This document shows, one piece after another, positions 49,664 to 60,294 of a stretch of DNA of 64,000 nt. The DNA comes from Acidianus hospitalis (GTDB lineage Archaea > Thermoproteota > Thermoprotei_A > Sulfolobales > Sulfolobaceae), in contig JAWDOK010000002.1 of the NCBI GenBank assembly GCA_046533895.1, positions 1 to 64,000 on the forward strand, in the 5' to 3' direction. Below the pieces are notes generated by a model that saw only the letters and a program-made list of their open reading frames with translations, had not been told where the DNA came from and did not search any database. Every line of letters begins with the position of its first letter. The first letter of the stretch is position 1. Position numbers and translations under genes: made by a program.

Positions 49664-50891
49664 GATAAGAGGAATATATGCTACTGCATTAACATACATG
49701 CTATCTAAAAACTTTGAAATAGTACAACAAAGTCCTCAAATTGCAGAAAGATTTATGCAAGAAATTATAAGGGAGCCTGCAGATATTACGTTTAAAGACG
49801 GAGAAGATAAGGGTTCGCTAATTGTAATTGGAAGCGCTGATAACTTTGAAAATTACTTGAAAGAAATTTTTCCATATTCAATTGTTTGGAAATCTCCAGT
49901 TAAACTTTATTCTCTAATAGAAACACAAAATTGTAAGTATCAGAATTATGATGTAGAACCATGCTTAGAGAAAGGTATTGTAATTAAACCTCCCACTGAT
50001 GGTAGGAAAATAATACTTTCGCCTCCTAAAGCAGTAAGTAAATTCGCAATGGTATGGAGAGGAGAAGGAAAAACTTTCTTTTCTGAGCATATAGTTCCTG
50101 AAGAAAGAAAAAGGTTACTTAATATAAGTATTAAATATAATAAAAAAGGGTATAATGTTAAGTGGAGAAGTAATGCACAATTTGAGAAAAATTACCTTTT
50201 AGAGAAAGACCTAGAAAATTTAATATTTAAATATGAAAATGATGATTTTTCAAAGCAAGGTTGTGATTTCTATTTGATAAACTTATCTCTTGAGGATAAA
50301 CTAGAATTGGATAAAATAAGAAGCCTTGTAGTTCCAACAATTAATTTTCACCATATGCTTAAATTATCAAGATCGAGAGAAGTTGATATTGCAGAAAGCG
50401 GTAAAGATAATGTAACTCAAATACTAGAGTCATTAATCAAAGACTATATGGAGATAGAGCACATAAAAATTAATGGCAGGAGAATATTTTTAAAGGCTGG
50501 AAAGGTAATTGAGAAAAGAATCTCTGATAATGGCTATTTTCTGTTACTTAGAAGAGAAATTTCTGGAAATGGATATTATGATGGATTAGGAATAAGAAAG
50601 GAAGAAGGAGATTACGATATCATGGAAATAGATTCAAGTAAATGGCATGAAGTGCATAATTATTATGATAAGAATGGAAAACTAAAAGGAAAATACATCA
50701 ATATTTCAACTCCTCCAGAACTTCTAGATGGGAAAATTAGATATATAGATTTAGAAGCCGATATAATAATCAAAAATGAAGATAAATTCGTCGTTGATGA
50801 AGAAAAATTGGAGGAGAACAAAAAATATCTATCTTATAAAATGTTAGAAAGAATAAAGAAGGAAATTGAGTATGTTATGACTGCTTATTAG
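49653..50891 (+). CDS. FAU-1-like probable ribonuclease (RNase E/G-like plus DUF402)
   Basis: A 412-residue protein. The N-terminus KIRIRGIYATALTYMLSKNFEIVQ, in its core RGIYATALT, and the later DYEVEP-type (YDVEPCLEKGIVIKPP) region match the FAU-1 family, which binds AU-rich RNA and processes 5S rRNA precursors. The C-terminal half (GYFLLLRREISGNGYYDGLG, WHEVHNYYDKNGKLKGKYIN) is a DUF402 domain. ATG lies 11 bases inside the aconitase gene, so translation is probably coupled to it. The 3' end overlaps the convergent AbrB-type gene by 17 bases. Confidence 0.82.
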   Translation: MKIRIRGIYATALTYMLSKNFEIVQQSPQIAERFMQEIIREPADITFKDGEDKGSLIVIGSADNFENYLKEIFPYSIVWKSPVKLYSLIETQNCKYQNYDVEPCLEKGIVIKPPTDGRKIILSPPKAVSKFAMVWRGEGKTFFSEHIVPEERKRLLNISIKYNKKGYNVKWRSNAQFEKNYLLEKDLENLIFKYENDDFSKQGCDFYLINLSLEDKLELDKIRSLVVPTINFHHMLKLSRSREVDIAESGKDNVTQILESLIKDYMEIEHIKINGRRIFLKAGKVIEKRISDNGYFLLLRREISGNGYYDGLGIRKEEGDYDIMEIDSSKWHEVHNYYDKNGKLKGKYINISTPPELLDGKIRYIDLEADIIIKNEDKFVVDEEKLEENKKYLSYKMLERIKKEIEYVMTAY

Positions 50892-51036
50892 CAGGTATTA
50901 TCTTTACAGCATTTTCTTTCTCGTCATAAACAACTTTCACCAGATCCCCTTCTTTTACTTGGAATTTTTGTCTAATTCTTGCTGGAATAGTTACTTGATA
51001 ATTTCTGCTAACTTTTACTATATCTTCTGTTGCCAA
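50875..51036 (-). CDS. AbrB/SpoVT-type swapped-hairpin protein, 53 aa
   Basis: TTG at 51034-51036, preceded by GGGGAAGAAA, to TAA at 50875-50877. The peptide (VKVSRNYQVTIPARIRQKF, then VKEGDLVKVVYDEKENAVKIIP) is a complete AbrB/MazE-type DNA-binding domain with the diagnostic QVTIPAxIR element. Such proteins are transcription factors or antitoxins. No toxin ORF lies on the same strand directly next to it, so a transcription factor is more likely. Confidence 0.85.
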   Translation of the reverse strand: MATEDIVKVSRNYQVTIPARIRQKFQVKEGDLVKVVYDEKENAVKIIPANKQS

Positions 51037-51446
51037 TTTTCTTCCCCTACTAATTTACGTTATCATTCGGTATTAAAACTTTTCATAATTTCAATCATTA
51101 TGATAATATTTTCACGATAAAATCGACGCAAAAATCATGAAATTTTATATAATATACGATAAATATACAAAAGTTAGATTGAAGATAAGACCGTATTATG
51201 ATGTTTAATATTTATTGACTCACCTTCTTCTACAATGTTAAATACTTTTTATTTTAACGTCCTAATTTATAACTATAAATTACATAACTGTTCACTTTTT
51301 GTTTATAGATTATATTCATTCTAACGTAATTTATGAATCGTTTAATTGAATTTTTATAAACAGTTTTCTATCTATCTGTCTGATACATACAGATTTAAGT
51401 ACAACTAAATACAAGATATATATTCTACAAAAATAAAGTATTACTC
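51037..51446. other. AT-rich intergenic region
   Basis: No ORF or RNA gene is seen. It contains several TATA-like words and stretches such as TTTATATAATATACG, and should hold the divergent promoters of the AbrB-type gene and the 187-residue gene. TACATACAG and ATACAAG words near 51382-51415 precede the latter. Confidence 0.45.
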
Positions 51447-52010
51447 ATGAAATTGTTTGGATATAATATTGATTCGCTTCTTACTCCAGAAGTTATGTAT
51501 ATAGTTACTCGAAGAATTTTCGTACCCTTTTTAGCAGAAGAATTCCCAGAAATTATATCGCTTGATACTAATCTTAATATCATAAGAGAACTGATAATAA
51601 TAAAGGATCATTTATTGAAAGGTAATAAAATTCAAATAGGATATAAGTATACTGTTAATTCTAAAAATGATGGAAAACTCTCATCTCTTAATGATTGCAA
51701 GAGAATAGTTTTTGGCATTAATGCAAAATTGCTAAAAAGCTTGAACGCATTATCTACAGACTTTATTTTCTTTGGGTTTAAAAATGAACTAGAAAAAATA
51801 TTGATTCTACATGATATACCTATAATAGCTAAAGATAAAGATGAACTTTACAAGGAAATTACTAAATATTTAGCTAGCTGGGGAATTAACATATCATCTA
51901 TTCCTGCTGAGATTAGCAACATGCCAAAGAATAAGATAAATATGAAATCAAAAATTATAGATATAGACTACGCATTATTCTCCTCTCAATTTTCTAGTAA
52001 CTTCACTTGA
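51447..52010 (+). CDS. hypothetical protein, 187 aa
   Basis: A soluble alpha/beta protein beginning MKLFGYNIDSLLTPEVMYIV, basic toward the end, without known motif. Its 3' end overlaps the convergent vWA gene by 36 bases, which is long for this genome; the last ~12 residues (ALFSSQFSSNFT) may be unimportant. It adjoins the phosphorylation-signalling cluster but no functional link is visible. Confidence 0.6.
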   Translation: MKLFGYNIDSLLTPEVMYIVTRRIFVPFLAEEFPEIISLDTNLNIIRELIIIKDHLLKGNKIQIGYKYTVNSKNDGKLSSLNDCKRIVFGINAKLLKSLNALSTDFIFFGFKNELEKILILHDIPIIAKDKDELYKEITKYLASWGINISSIPAEISNMPKNKINMKSKIIDIDYALFSSQFSSNFT

Positions 52011-53120
52011 CACTTCCTTAGAGAGCCTTTTAGTTTGCTCTGTAGATCCTATCCTTTTAGTCGTCTCAAGATCCGAAGATAATCTCTTAGTAGTTTCAAT
52101 AAGCTCAAGCCTTCTGGTCTGCTGAGCTAATTCTTCCATCTTCTTTAAAGTTCTAGTGGCCTCAACCAAATTACCTGCATTAACATCTTCTGAATACTTT
52201 TGTAGTGTTACGTAATATTCGTATTCCATTATAATATCCTTGTTTATACCAGAAATGAAAGTTTGTTGATCTGGAGCTAGTTTTAATGAAACTATACTCA
52301 TTAGCGCATCCTGAACATTTTTAACAGGATCTTCATAATTGACCTTAATTGTCATGAAGTTACCGTTATATTTAGGTGGTATTACAGTCTCACCTAGAAT
52401 TTTAATTACTCCTTCTATTGCATTTATTTTAACCGGTAATTGAGGATAATTTAGTAATTTAACTGAAGTCTCTGATATTATGTCTACAGTTACATTCTTA
52501 CCTGCTATTTTAGTCTTAGCTGCTCTAGGTAATTTTTCGGGTATTTCGGAAGCTTCTTGTATATGATAAAATGTGGATCCAGTTCTATCGCTTAATATCT
52601 TTAGAAGTTCCTCGTTATAATCATCACCTATTCCAAATGAGATTATTTGCACACCTTGAGGTATACTCATTTTCTCATAAGTTCTTATATCTGTAACGTC
52701 AGTAGGGTTGCCATCAGTGAGTAATAGAATATACGCAGGCATACTATATTTCACTGCTATCTTAAACGCTGTCAATAAGGCTGTAAATAGAGAAGTTTGT
52801 CCAGTTGCAGCGATATTTTGAATCTCATTAGTTAAATCTAAAGGGTCAGAAAATTCTCTTACAACCTCCACTGTACTAGCGAATTTAATGAAACTGACCT
52901 TATTCCCTTGTGGAATTCTCTTAAATAATTCAATTGCACCGCTCTTAGCTTTTTCTATCTTAAGGCCTTCCATGGAACCACTGGTATCAAGGAGTATTAT
53001 ATAATGAAATCCTGTTGCAACAGATATTTTTTCAGGAACCAAAAGTATTTTAAACATCATTCTGACTTCGTTATCAAAAGAATATCTATGGCTCACGTCT
53101 ACTCTCAAAGATAATGTCAT
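51975..53120 (-). CDS. arnB: vWA-domain protein with Thr-basic repeat tail (ArnB-like)
   Basis: A 381-residue protein. The vWA domain (~38-200) has a full MIDAS (DTSGS at 45-49, Thr and Asp in LLTDGNPTD). A beta-sandwich (~205-290) and helices follow. The last ~50 residues contain five short Thr-basic-basic-Leu/Ile motifs (TRRL, TTKRL, TTKRI, QTKRL, VTRKL), good candidates for phosphothreonines read by an FHA domain. ArnB of S. acidocaldarius is a vWA protein phosphorylated and bound by ArnA in repression of archaellum genes. It lies 10 bases after the PPP phosphatase gene, in the FHA gene's operon. Which of the two vWA proteins here is the true ArnB is inference. Confidence 0.75.
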   Translation of the reverse strand: MTLSLRVDVSHRYSFDNEVRMMFKILLVPEKISVATGFHYIILLDTSGSMEGLKIEKAKSGAIELFKRIPQGNKVSFIKFASTVEVVREFSDPLDLTNEIQNIAATGQTSLFTALLTAFKIAVKYSMPAYILLLTDGNPTDVTDIRTYEKMSIPQGVQIISFGIGDDYNEELLKILSDRTGSTFYHIQEASEIPEKLPRAAKTKIAGKNVTVDIISETSVKLLNYPQLPVKINAIEGVIKILGETVIPPKYNGNFMTIKVNYEDPVKNVQDALMSIVSLKLAPDQQTFISGINKDIIMEYEYYVTLQKYSEDVNAGNLVEATRTLKKMEELAQQTRRLELIETTKRLSSDLETTKRIGSTEQTKRLSKEVSSEVTRKLRGE

Positions 53121-53130
53121 CTTATTTCAC

Positions 53131-53931
53131 CTACAGTAATACTTTACAGAAAGTTCCCTTATTAAGTACTAGGGCCCCTGCACCTAAACCGTGATACCTG
53201 CTTGAAAATACTGTTATTACCCTATTGTCCATTTCAAATCTGAAAGCATCTACTGCCTCATGCCCTCTTATTATTCCTTTTAGGTTATTCCTTTCAAGGA
53301 ACTTTAAAGTTACGTCTTTTCCATAAAAATATGTGCCTTCTCCTCTAACATTAGGTACAAAGCCTTCTAGCTCTTCCCTAGGATCGTTCCATAGCATTTC
53401 AAAAGCTATCTCGTCATCAGGATTGACGTCTGGCCTTCTTAAGGAATTTATTTGCTTTACATCTTCTAAATTCCTCGCAATTCCACCATGGACGCAAAAA
53501 TACCCATTTATGATAGCCGCATATGGCATGACTGAAAACATATTAACAAAATCTTCGTAATAGTCTCCCATTTTCTCTAGAACCTCACCTTTAAAACCGT
53601 AAAACTCATTAGTTAATGGACTTTCATGATTTCCTCTTAATACTATAACTTTTTTTGGATTTTCTAACATTTTTCTTAAAATCAACGTTAAATTCTCTAT
53701 ACCTTGTGAACCTCTATCGACGTAATCGCCTAGAAATATTAATATATCAACTTTATCATACAACTCTCTAAATACTTCCTCTGTAACATCTAAGGCTCCA
53801 TGAGTATCTCCAACAAACGCTACAGTATCCTTCTCTGGTAATTCAAGCAAGAGAGGTTCGCTAATGAAAAAATCGTGAGCGTCATTAATTATTTTTAATA
53901 TCTCATTTATTTCACTTTCGCTTAACGCCAT
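53131..53931 (-). CDS. PPP-family Ser/Thr protein phosphatase
   Basis: A 266-residue phosphatase with all metal-site motifs: GDTHG, GDYVDRG, RGNHES, a HGG and RGHEAVDAFR. It removes phosphate from Ser/Thr and belongs to the PP1/PP2A-like archaeal group. It shares one base with the end of the FHA gene (ATG within the stop overlap at 53931) and precedes the vWA gene by 10 bases. The operon therefore holds a phosphopeptide reader, an eraser and a probable substrate. Confidence 0.93.
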   Translation of the reverse strand: MALSESEINEILKIINDAHDFFISEPLLLELPEKDTVAFVGDTHGALDVTEEVFRELYDKVDILIFLGDYVDRGSQGIENLTLILRKMLENPKKVIVLRGNHESPLTNEFYGFKGEVLEKMGDYYEDFVNMFSVMPYAAIINGYFCVHGGIARNLEDVKQINSLRRPDVNPDDEIAFEMLWNDPREELEGFVPNVRGEGTYFYGKDVTLKFLERNNLKGIIRGHEAVDAFRFEMDNRVITVFSSRYHGLGAGALVLNKGTFCKVLL

Positions 53932-54632
53932 TATTCAATCACAATCTTCAACATTGTATTACTTCCTAATTTGATTATACTTCCAGGGGCAAGTTCTTGC
54001 TTACCCTTAACCGGCTGGAATAGTTTACCATCATACAAATAAGTCCCATTAGTACTATTCAAATCTTCTATGTATAGTTTTCCTCCTTCTAAAGAAATTA
54101 TTGCATGCCTCCTAGAAATTTCTGGGTCAGGAATTACTATAACGTTCTCTGGACTTCTTCCTATAGATATACTTTCGAAAACGTCAAATTCTAAAGGCAA
54201 TTTAGTCTTATTTAATGCGGATACTGGAGTAGCTATGAAAATAAGATAATATTTACCTGCAGGAGTTTGCAAGGTCTGTTGAGTCGCACTACCTACTGAA
54301 ACAGATTGAGAAGGAGTTTGAGATGTTTGCTGAACTGATTGTTCTATAGGTTGCTTAACGCTAGTTTGAACTGACGATTGAGCTTCTGAAGTTAATTGCT
54401 GATTAGATTGCTCTGTTACAACTACGGGTTGACTAGACTGCTCTTGAGCTTGTACTTGTTGAGCTTGTGGTTCAGCTGATGGCTGAGCACTTATGGGAGG
54501 CTGTTGATTAGCTTCTTGTTGTACTGCAGGAGGTTCTGTTTTAACGTTTTCTGGCTTCTTAGCTCCGCACTGCATACAAAAAAGAGCATCGTCAGAGTTT
54601 TCATATCCACAAATAGGGCATTTCCACGTCAT
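53931..54632 (-). CDS. arnA: zinc-ribbon plus FHA-domain protein (ArnA-like)
   Basis: A 233-residue protein with three parts: a zinc ribbon (CPIC...CMQC, Cys 5, 8, 19, 22), a Gln/Pro/Ser/Thr-rich linker (~30-125), and an FHA domain (~140-230) with GRSPENVIV, SRRHAIIS and STNGTYL, the phosphothreonine-reading residues. ArnA of S. acidocaldarius has exactly this layout and with ArnB represses archaellum synthesis. First gene of the operon, divergent from the second vWA gene. Confidence 0.83.
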   Translation of the reverse strand: MTWKCPICGYENSDDALFCMQCGAKKPENVKTEPPAVQQEANQQPPISAQPSAEPQAQQVQAQEQSSQPVVVTEQSNQQLTSEAQSSVQTSVKQPIEQSVQQTSQTPSQSVSVGSATQQTLQTPAGKYYLIFIATPVSALNKTKLPLEFDVFESISIGRSPENVIVIPDPEISRRHAIISLEGGKLYIEDLNSTNGTYLYDGKLFQPVKGKQELAPGSIIKLGSNTMLKIVIE

Positions 54633-54699
54633 ACTTATCTATTTATACAAAAAACATTAATAAGCTCTCCTGCACAAGGTAATATCGGGTTTTATTAAA

Positions 54700-55770
54700 T
54701 TGACAATTTCATTAAAAATTAAAACCTCACATACATATGTCAACAAAAATGACAAAACCGAGGTCGGTATAGTAATTTATATTGTACCAGAAAAATATAC
54801 AAGCGATGCTAATATTAGATATATCATTGCAGTAGATAATAGTCCATCAATGAAATACCATAACAAATTTGATACAGCTATAAACTCTGCTCAATCCTTA
54901 CTGGCCAGCATACCGAATACTAACAATGTCATAGTAATTTTATTTTCCAATCATCCAAAAATTATATACAATGGCCAGGGAGGAAATATTGTTTATATAC
55001 CAAAAGAATTTGGGGGAACGACTAGATTACATGAGACGATAAGGAAAATAATAGAAATAGCCGACGACGGAGTACCAACAAAGGCAATACTCCTAACAGA
55101 TGGAAAGCCTAAAGATAAAACAGATGTTCGTGATTATGAAGCTCTTCAGATTCCCCCCAATTTGACATTTATTTCCATAGGAATTGGCAAAGATTACAAT
55201 GAGGTTATACTTAAGAGAATTTCAGATAAATCAGCTGGAGTGTTTTATCATATAGACGATGTTTCACAGTTACCAAATATCTTAGAAGAACAAAAAACTA
55301 CTGATACATATGCACTAAATTTGACTCTTAATGCTCCTCAAGGCTTTACTCCGTTTAATTACGATCTACCAATTTTTATACCAATAGTGGATAGACTAGT
55401 AGCAATTTACGGAACAATGATAATTGATCCAGGGAGTTTGCCGGTTAATCTAACTTTCACAGCCAACTATACAGACCCTGTTGATTCTCAATCTAAAGTA
55501 TTGCCCGTAACAATAACCTTACAAAGAGCAGAAGATAATGTCGTAAGATCAACTATTAATTCTAATGTCCTCGCGGATATTAAATATTATAGGCTATTAA
55601 AGGAATACGCTGATACATTAGCTAAAGGCAAGGATACTACAAGAGTAATGTCAGAACTCATGCAAACTGCACAGCAAACTGGAAATCAAGCATTAATAGA
55701 AGAAACTCAAAAACTCACCGGGCATTCTAAATCTGATTTATCTGAAGTAACTAAAAAAATGAGATCATGA
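54700..55770 (+). CDS. second vWA-domain protein
   Basis: A 356-residue paralogue of the vWA protein at 51975, with the same order: vWA domain with DNSPS at about 46-50 and LLTDGKPKD, beta sandwich, helices. The tail is less motif-rich, with TQKL and VTKKM only. It is divergent from the FHA gene. TTG start at 54700. The ATG of the Trm10 gene overlaps its TGA (ATGA). It may compete with or replace the first vWA protein as FHA partner. Confidence 0.8.
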   Translation: MTISLKIKTSHTYVNKNDKTEVGIVIYIVPEKYTSDANIRYIIAVDNSPSMKYHNKFDTAINSAQSLLASIPNTNNVIVILFSNHPKIIYNGQGGNIVYIPKEFGGTTRLHETIRKIIEIADDGVPTKAILLTDGKPKDKTDVRDYEALQIPPNLTFISIGIGKDYNEVILKRISDKSAGVFYHIDDVSQLPNILEEQKTTDTYALNLTLNAPQGFTPFNYDLPIFIPIVDRLVAIYGTMIIDPGSLPVNLTFTANYTDPVDSQSKVLPVTITLQRAEDNVVRSTINSNVLADIKYYRLLKEYADTLAKGKDTTRVMSELMQTAQQTGNQALIEETQKLTGHSKSDLSEVTKKMRS

Positions 55771-56645
55771 CACTTGCTAAAAGTCTCTCATATTTTTTAA
55801 AGAAAAACGGAATAAATGAAATTTATGTTAATAAAGTAAAGAGAAGGGGTAATTCGTACTTACAAGATATTGCGTTAAATATCCTTATAAAGGACTTTAA
55901 ATTAAAAGAAACTGAAATACTTGGAAAACTTAAAGCAGAGGAAGATGAAATTAAAATTTTTTCTGGAAAAGGATCCGAGAAAGTTAATTATGAGATAGCT
56001 AAAAACGGTAAGAGAGATATAATTATAGACTTCCCTAAATTCCCAGTCTTTATTATAGATTTATCATTATGGAATAGACACTCGGAAGAGGAAAGAAATA
56101 GGCTAATTGTTCAAATCCTGTGCTCTATTAACTCAATAAGAAAATATTTATGGGATTATAATTTATCAATAAACAATTTCCCACAGGGATTTTCGCTTTC
56201 AATTTTAAATAAAGTTAGATTTAACGTTGCACCTGAAGGCAACGCGATAATACTTAACCCTTATGGAGAAATAGAGGCAACAGAAGAATTAATTAGAAAT
56301 ACGCAAACGTTCATAATTGGCGGTATAATAGATAGATCTGGATGGAAATATGCCACATATGAAATGGCTAAAATAGCAAAATACGATTTCCCTCATGTGA
56401 AAATAGCATTAAGAGGTTCTACAGTGGGAGTTCCAGATAGGATAAATAAAATTATCGAGATTATACTCCGTGTATATTATGGAGAAAAATTAGAAAATGT
56501 AATATTAGATTTACAATCAAATGCCGATAAATTTAACCGTTTACTAGTTGAGAAACAAAAAGGGAATTTAAAAGAAGCTATACAATGGTTAAAACCAAGC
56601 GAAAAAGTACTTAGAAGATTAGGAATTCAATCAAATTCTGCTTGA
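55767..56645 (+). CDS. Trm10-type tRNA position-9 methyltransferase
   Basis: A 292-residue SPOUT methyltransferase. VFIIDLSLWNRHSEEE, TQTFIIGGIIDRSGWKYAT and ALRGSTVGVPDRINKIIEI are the conserved elements of archaeal Trm10, which in Sulfolobus makes m1A9. The N-terminal ~90 residues form a helical RNA-binding region. Co-translated with the vWA gene although no functional link is known. Confidence 0.8.
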   Translation: MTLAKSLSYFLKKNGINEIYVNKVKRRGNSYLQDIALNILIKDFKLKETEILGKLKAEEDEIKIFSGKGSEKVNYEIAKNGKRDIIIDFPKFPVFIIDLSLWNRHSEEERNRLIVQILCSINSIRKYLWDYNLSINNFPQGFSLSILNKVRFNVAPEGNAIILNPYGEIEATEELIRNTQTFIIGGIIDRSGWKYATYEMAKIAKYDFPHVKIALRGSTVGVPDRINKIIEIILRVYYGEKLENVILDLQSNADKFNRLLVEKQKGNLKEAIQWLKPSEKVLRRLGIQSNSA

Positions 56646-56941
56646 ATTTTCTTCTTTCCTTCCAATAATTTTCTAGGAAACGGTATATTATTAACTTCCT
56701 CTAACTTTATTCCAGATTTTCTTAGCTCTTCTATAGCATTCCTTAAATCATCCTCATGAACTGCAAATTTAACTTGGCTTACTATTTTATTTAATGTAGG
56801 ATCGTTACTCCTAAATCTTTCTGCGCTAATAACTTTCCAGTCGTTTCCATCTTTATATATAAGTACTACGTCTTGAAAGTACCCTTTTACTACGTGAGAA
56901 ATACCTGCTATATAGTAATTACCAAACTTATACACAGACAT
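56627..56941 (-). CDS. hypothetical protein, 104 aa
   Basis: A beta-rich N-terminal half (FGNYYIAGISHVVKGYFQDV) and a charged helical C-terminal half (HEDDLRNAIEELRKSGIKLEE, in part), ending Lys-rich. The ATG at 56939-56941 is used because the open frame to 57013 would overlap the divergent CoA-transferase start. It overlaps the Trm10 3' end by 19 bases. No family recognised. Confidence 0.65.
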   Translation of the reverse strand: MSVYKFGNYYIAGISHVVKGYFQDVVLIYKDGNDWKVISAERFRSNDPTLNKIVSQVKFAVHEDDLRNAIEELRKSGIKLEEVNNIPFPRKLLEGKKKIQAEFD

Positions 56942-56982
56942 AGAAGTAAACTTAATTTTCGAGTATTTAGGAATTATGTTAT

Positions 56983-57676
56983 ATGATTGATCATGTAATA
57001 AAAGCCATTGCATTAAGCTTAAATGACGAAGAAAAAGTTTACGTTGGGTTGAATTCTATTCCAGCAATATTAGGTGCTTTTATGGCAAGAGATTTTTATG
57101 GAAAGAAGATAAGAATCTTAGGCGTAGCAGAGGCCGATAACCCGTCAGAAATAAAAATAACTCCTTCTACTGGTAATCCGTTTTATGTTAATGAAACTCC
57201 AATCTTACCTACGGTTGAATCATTTGATTTGGCTCAAAAAGGAAAATTAGATGTGATGTTTTTAGGTCCCGCTCAAATAGATGAGGAAACTAATGTTAAC
57301 TTATCTGTAATAGGAGGCTATTCTAAACCTAAAGTTAGATTACCAGGTGGGGCTGCAACAGCTTATATATTACCGCTCGTTAAAAAGGCTATACTATGGA
57401 ATTTAAAACATAGTAAATCTACTTTAGTAAAGAGAGTAGATTTTGTTACAGGTAGTGCCAAGTTTTCTATGAATAAAGTTATTGTAGTTACTAATCTTGG
57501 AGTTTTAGAATATTCTAGAGAAGATAAAAAATGGTACGTAAAATATATATATCCATGGAGTAATTTTGTAAAAATAGTTGAAAACACTGCTTTCCAAGTT
57601 TATAATGCAATCCAAGGAGTTATAGACGTTAATGAAGAAGAAAAGAACTTTATTACAAAGTTAGATCCAGACGATC

Positions 57677-57699
<23 letters not shown>
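56983..57699 (+). CDS. CoA-transferase family I, beta-type subunit
   Basis: A 238-residue protein of the GctB/IpdB type: YVGLNSIPAILGAFMAR near the N-terminus, FLGPAQIDEETNVNLS and RLPGGAATAY, then FVTGSAKFSMNKVIVVTNLG. I do not see the E-S-G-type motif carrying the catalytic Glu of true CoA-transferases, which is also absent from IpdB; its IpdAB complex hydrolyses a ring-opened CoA ester. Its partner subunit is encoded convergently at 57677 with 23 bases of overlap. Confidence 0.8.
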
Positions 57700-58424
<725 letters not shown>

Positions 58425-58444
<20 letters not shown>

Positions 58445-60263
58445 CCAATCTTTTTCTTAAATCTTCTATAGCTTCTCTTTCTTCTAATGTTGATAAGTCC
58501 CCTAATTCCTCGTTGTTAATTAGAGCTCTTAAAACTCTTCTCATAATCTTACCAGTCCTTGTCTTAGGTAATTTGTCAACAAATATAATATCATTAATTA
58601 CAGCTATACCTCCATAATTTTTCTTAATTTCGCTCATTATTTTATTCTTAAGCTCTTCTGAAGGTAAGAAGCCTTGCTTTAATGAAGCAAAGACTACTAG
58701 CACATTTCCTTTAATTTCGTCCTTTTTACCTACTACTGCAGCATCTGCTATTTCCTCATTTGAGAGAACAATATTTTCTATTTCCGCAGGACTTAATCTA
58801 TGTCCTGCAACTTTTATCACGTCGTCTATTCTACCAAGAATATACAGATATCCCTCATCGTCCATGTAGCCATAATCGCCAGTTAAATATACGCCGAATT
58901 TCTCGTAGTATTTCCTATATCTTTCATCGTCATGCCATAAGGAACTCATAAATGCTGGAGCAGAAGATTTTATTACGATATTTCCTTTAGTATTTGGAGG
59001 TAATTCTTTTCCATTATCATCATAAATAGCTATGTCTATTCCGGGTAAAGGATATCCTACCGACCCTTTTTTATAATATATTCCACCAATATAAAATCCT
59101 CCAGGAGAAGTTATGAAACCGCTATTCTCTGTCTGTCCCCACGTCTCTATAACGTAAACTTTGCTTGAAGTTAGTTCTACTAACCATTTCCAAGCTTCTT
59201 CGCCAAGTACCTCACCAGCACTGACTATCATTCTTAGCGAAGAAATATCATGATCTATTTTACTACCATATTTCATTAGTAATCTTATTGCAGTTGGTGC
59301 AGTCCAAATATCAGTAACTGCATAGTCTTCTATTAATCTCCACCACACTTGAGGATCTGGATAATCTGGAACTCCCTCATACCATAATAATGTGCCATTA
59401 TTAAGTAATGTTCCATAAGTGCTATATGAGTGACCGTTAATCCAGCCGATATCTGAAGTTGAAAAGAAAGTTGAAGTATCGTCAAAATTTAATAGCCATT
59501 TAACGTGATAATAAGCCCAAACAGTATATGGACCCACAGAATGTACGACACCTTTTGGTTTGCCAGTAGTTCCAGAAGTAAATAATATAAAGAGAGGATC
59601 TTGAGAGTCCATGAGTACGGCATCAACTTTCTTTGCATCTAATAGGTCATAAAAGTTGTGACCAACTACCTTACCACTTCTAGGTACTGTAATTTTAATC
59701 AAGTTAAGGTCTTTAGTAGCGTTTTCGATAACATCTAAATAAGAAATTTCCTTACCTCTTCTATATCCTACGTCAGCAGTAATAATTGCTTTGGAACCGT
59801 CTATTTCTATTCTTTCTCTTAATGCCCTCTCTCCAAAACCTGCAAAGACAACATTATGTATAACTCCTATTCTTGCACAAGCTAACATTGATACCATTGC
59901 CTCTGGAATCATTGGCATGTAAATAGTAACTACATCACCTTTCTTTAAACCAAGTTGAGTTAATGCGCCAGCAAATGAGGATACTAAATTGTAGAGCTGT
60001 TTATAACTTAAAGACTTCTTTTCTCCATTTTCGCTTTCCCAATATAACGCAATTTTGTTGCTGTTTTTTCTTATATCTAGAATATTATATGTTATATTAA
60101 TTTTACCCCCTTTAAACCAATAATAGTACGGATGATGAGCTTCAACAACTTTCTCATAAAGTTTATACCAAAATAGCTCTCTAGCTATTGCATCCCAAAA
60201 TTTTTCTGGATACCTTAAAGAGTACTCATGAATTTCTCTCATCTTAGTATAAATCGGATTCAT
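58425..60263 (-). CDS. AMP-forming acyl-CoA synthetase (acetyl/propionyl-type)
   Basis: A 612-residue enzyme. The nucleotide loop is LFTSGTTGKPKGVVHS, substrate-region ADIGWINGHSY (as TSDIGWINGHSYSTYG), WGQTENSG, and the C-terminal domain has the catalytic, acetylatable Lys in PKTRTGKIMRR. The Trp in the WGQTE motif and the W-rich acyl pocket favour acetate or propionate. A role in the 3-hydroxypropionate/4-hydroxybutyrate cycle is possible. Co-transcribed with the alpha subunit downstream (20-base overlap). Confidence 0.9.
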
Positions 60264-60294
60264 AAAATTGTTCTTATCGAACTAAAGATAAGCC

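Noticed and set aside
50875..51036. AbrB-type gene as antitoxin of a toxin-antitoxin pair
   Set aside because: No toxin-like ORF (PIN, MazF or similar) is adjacent on the same strand.
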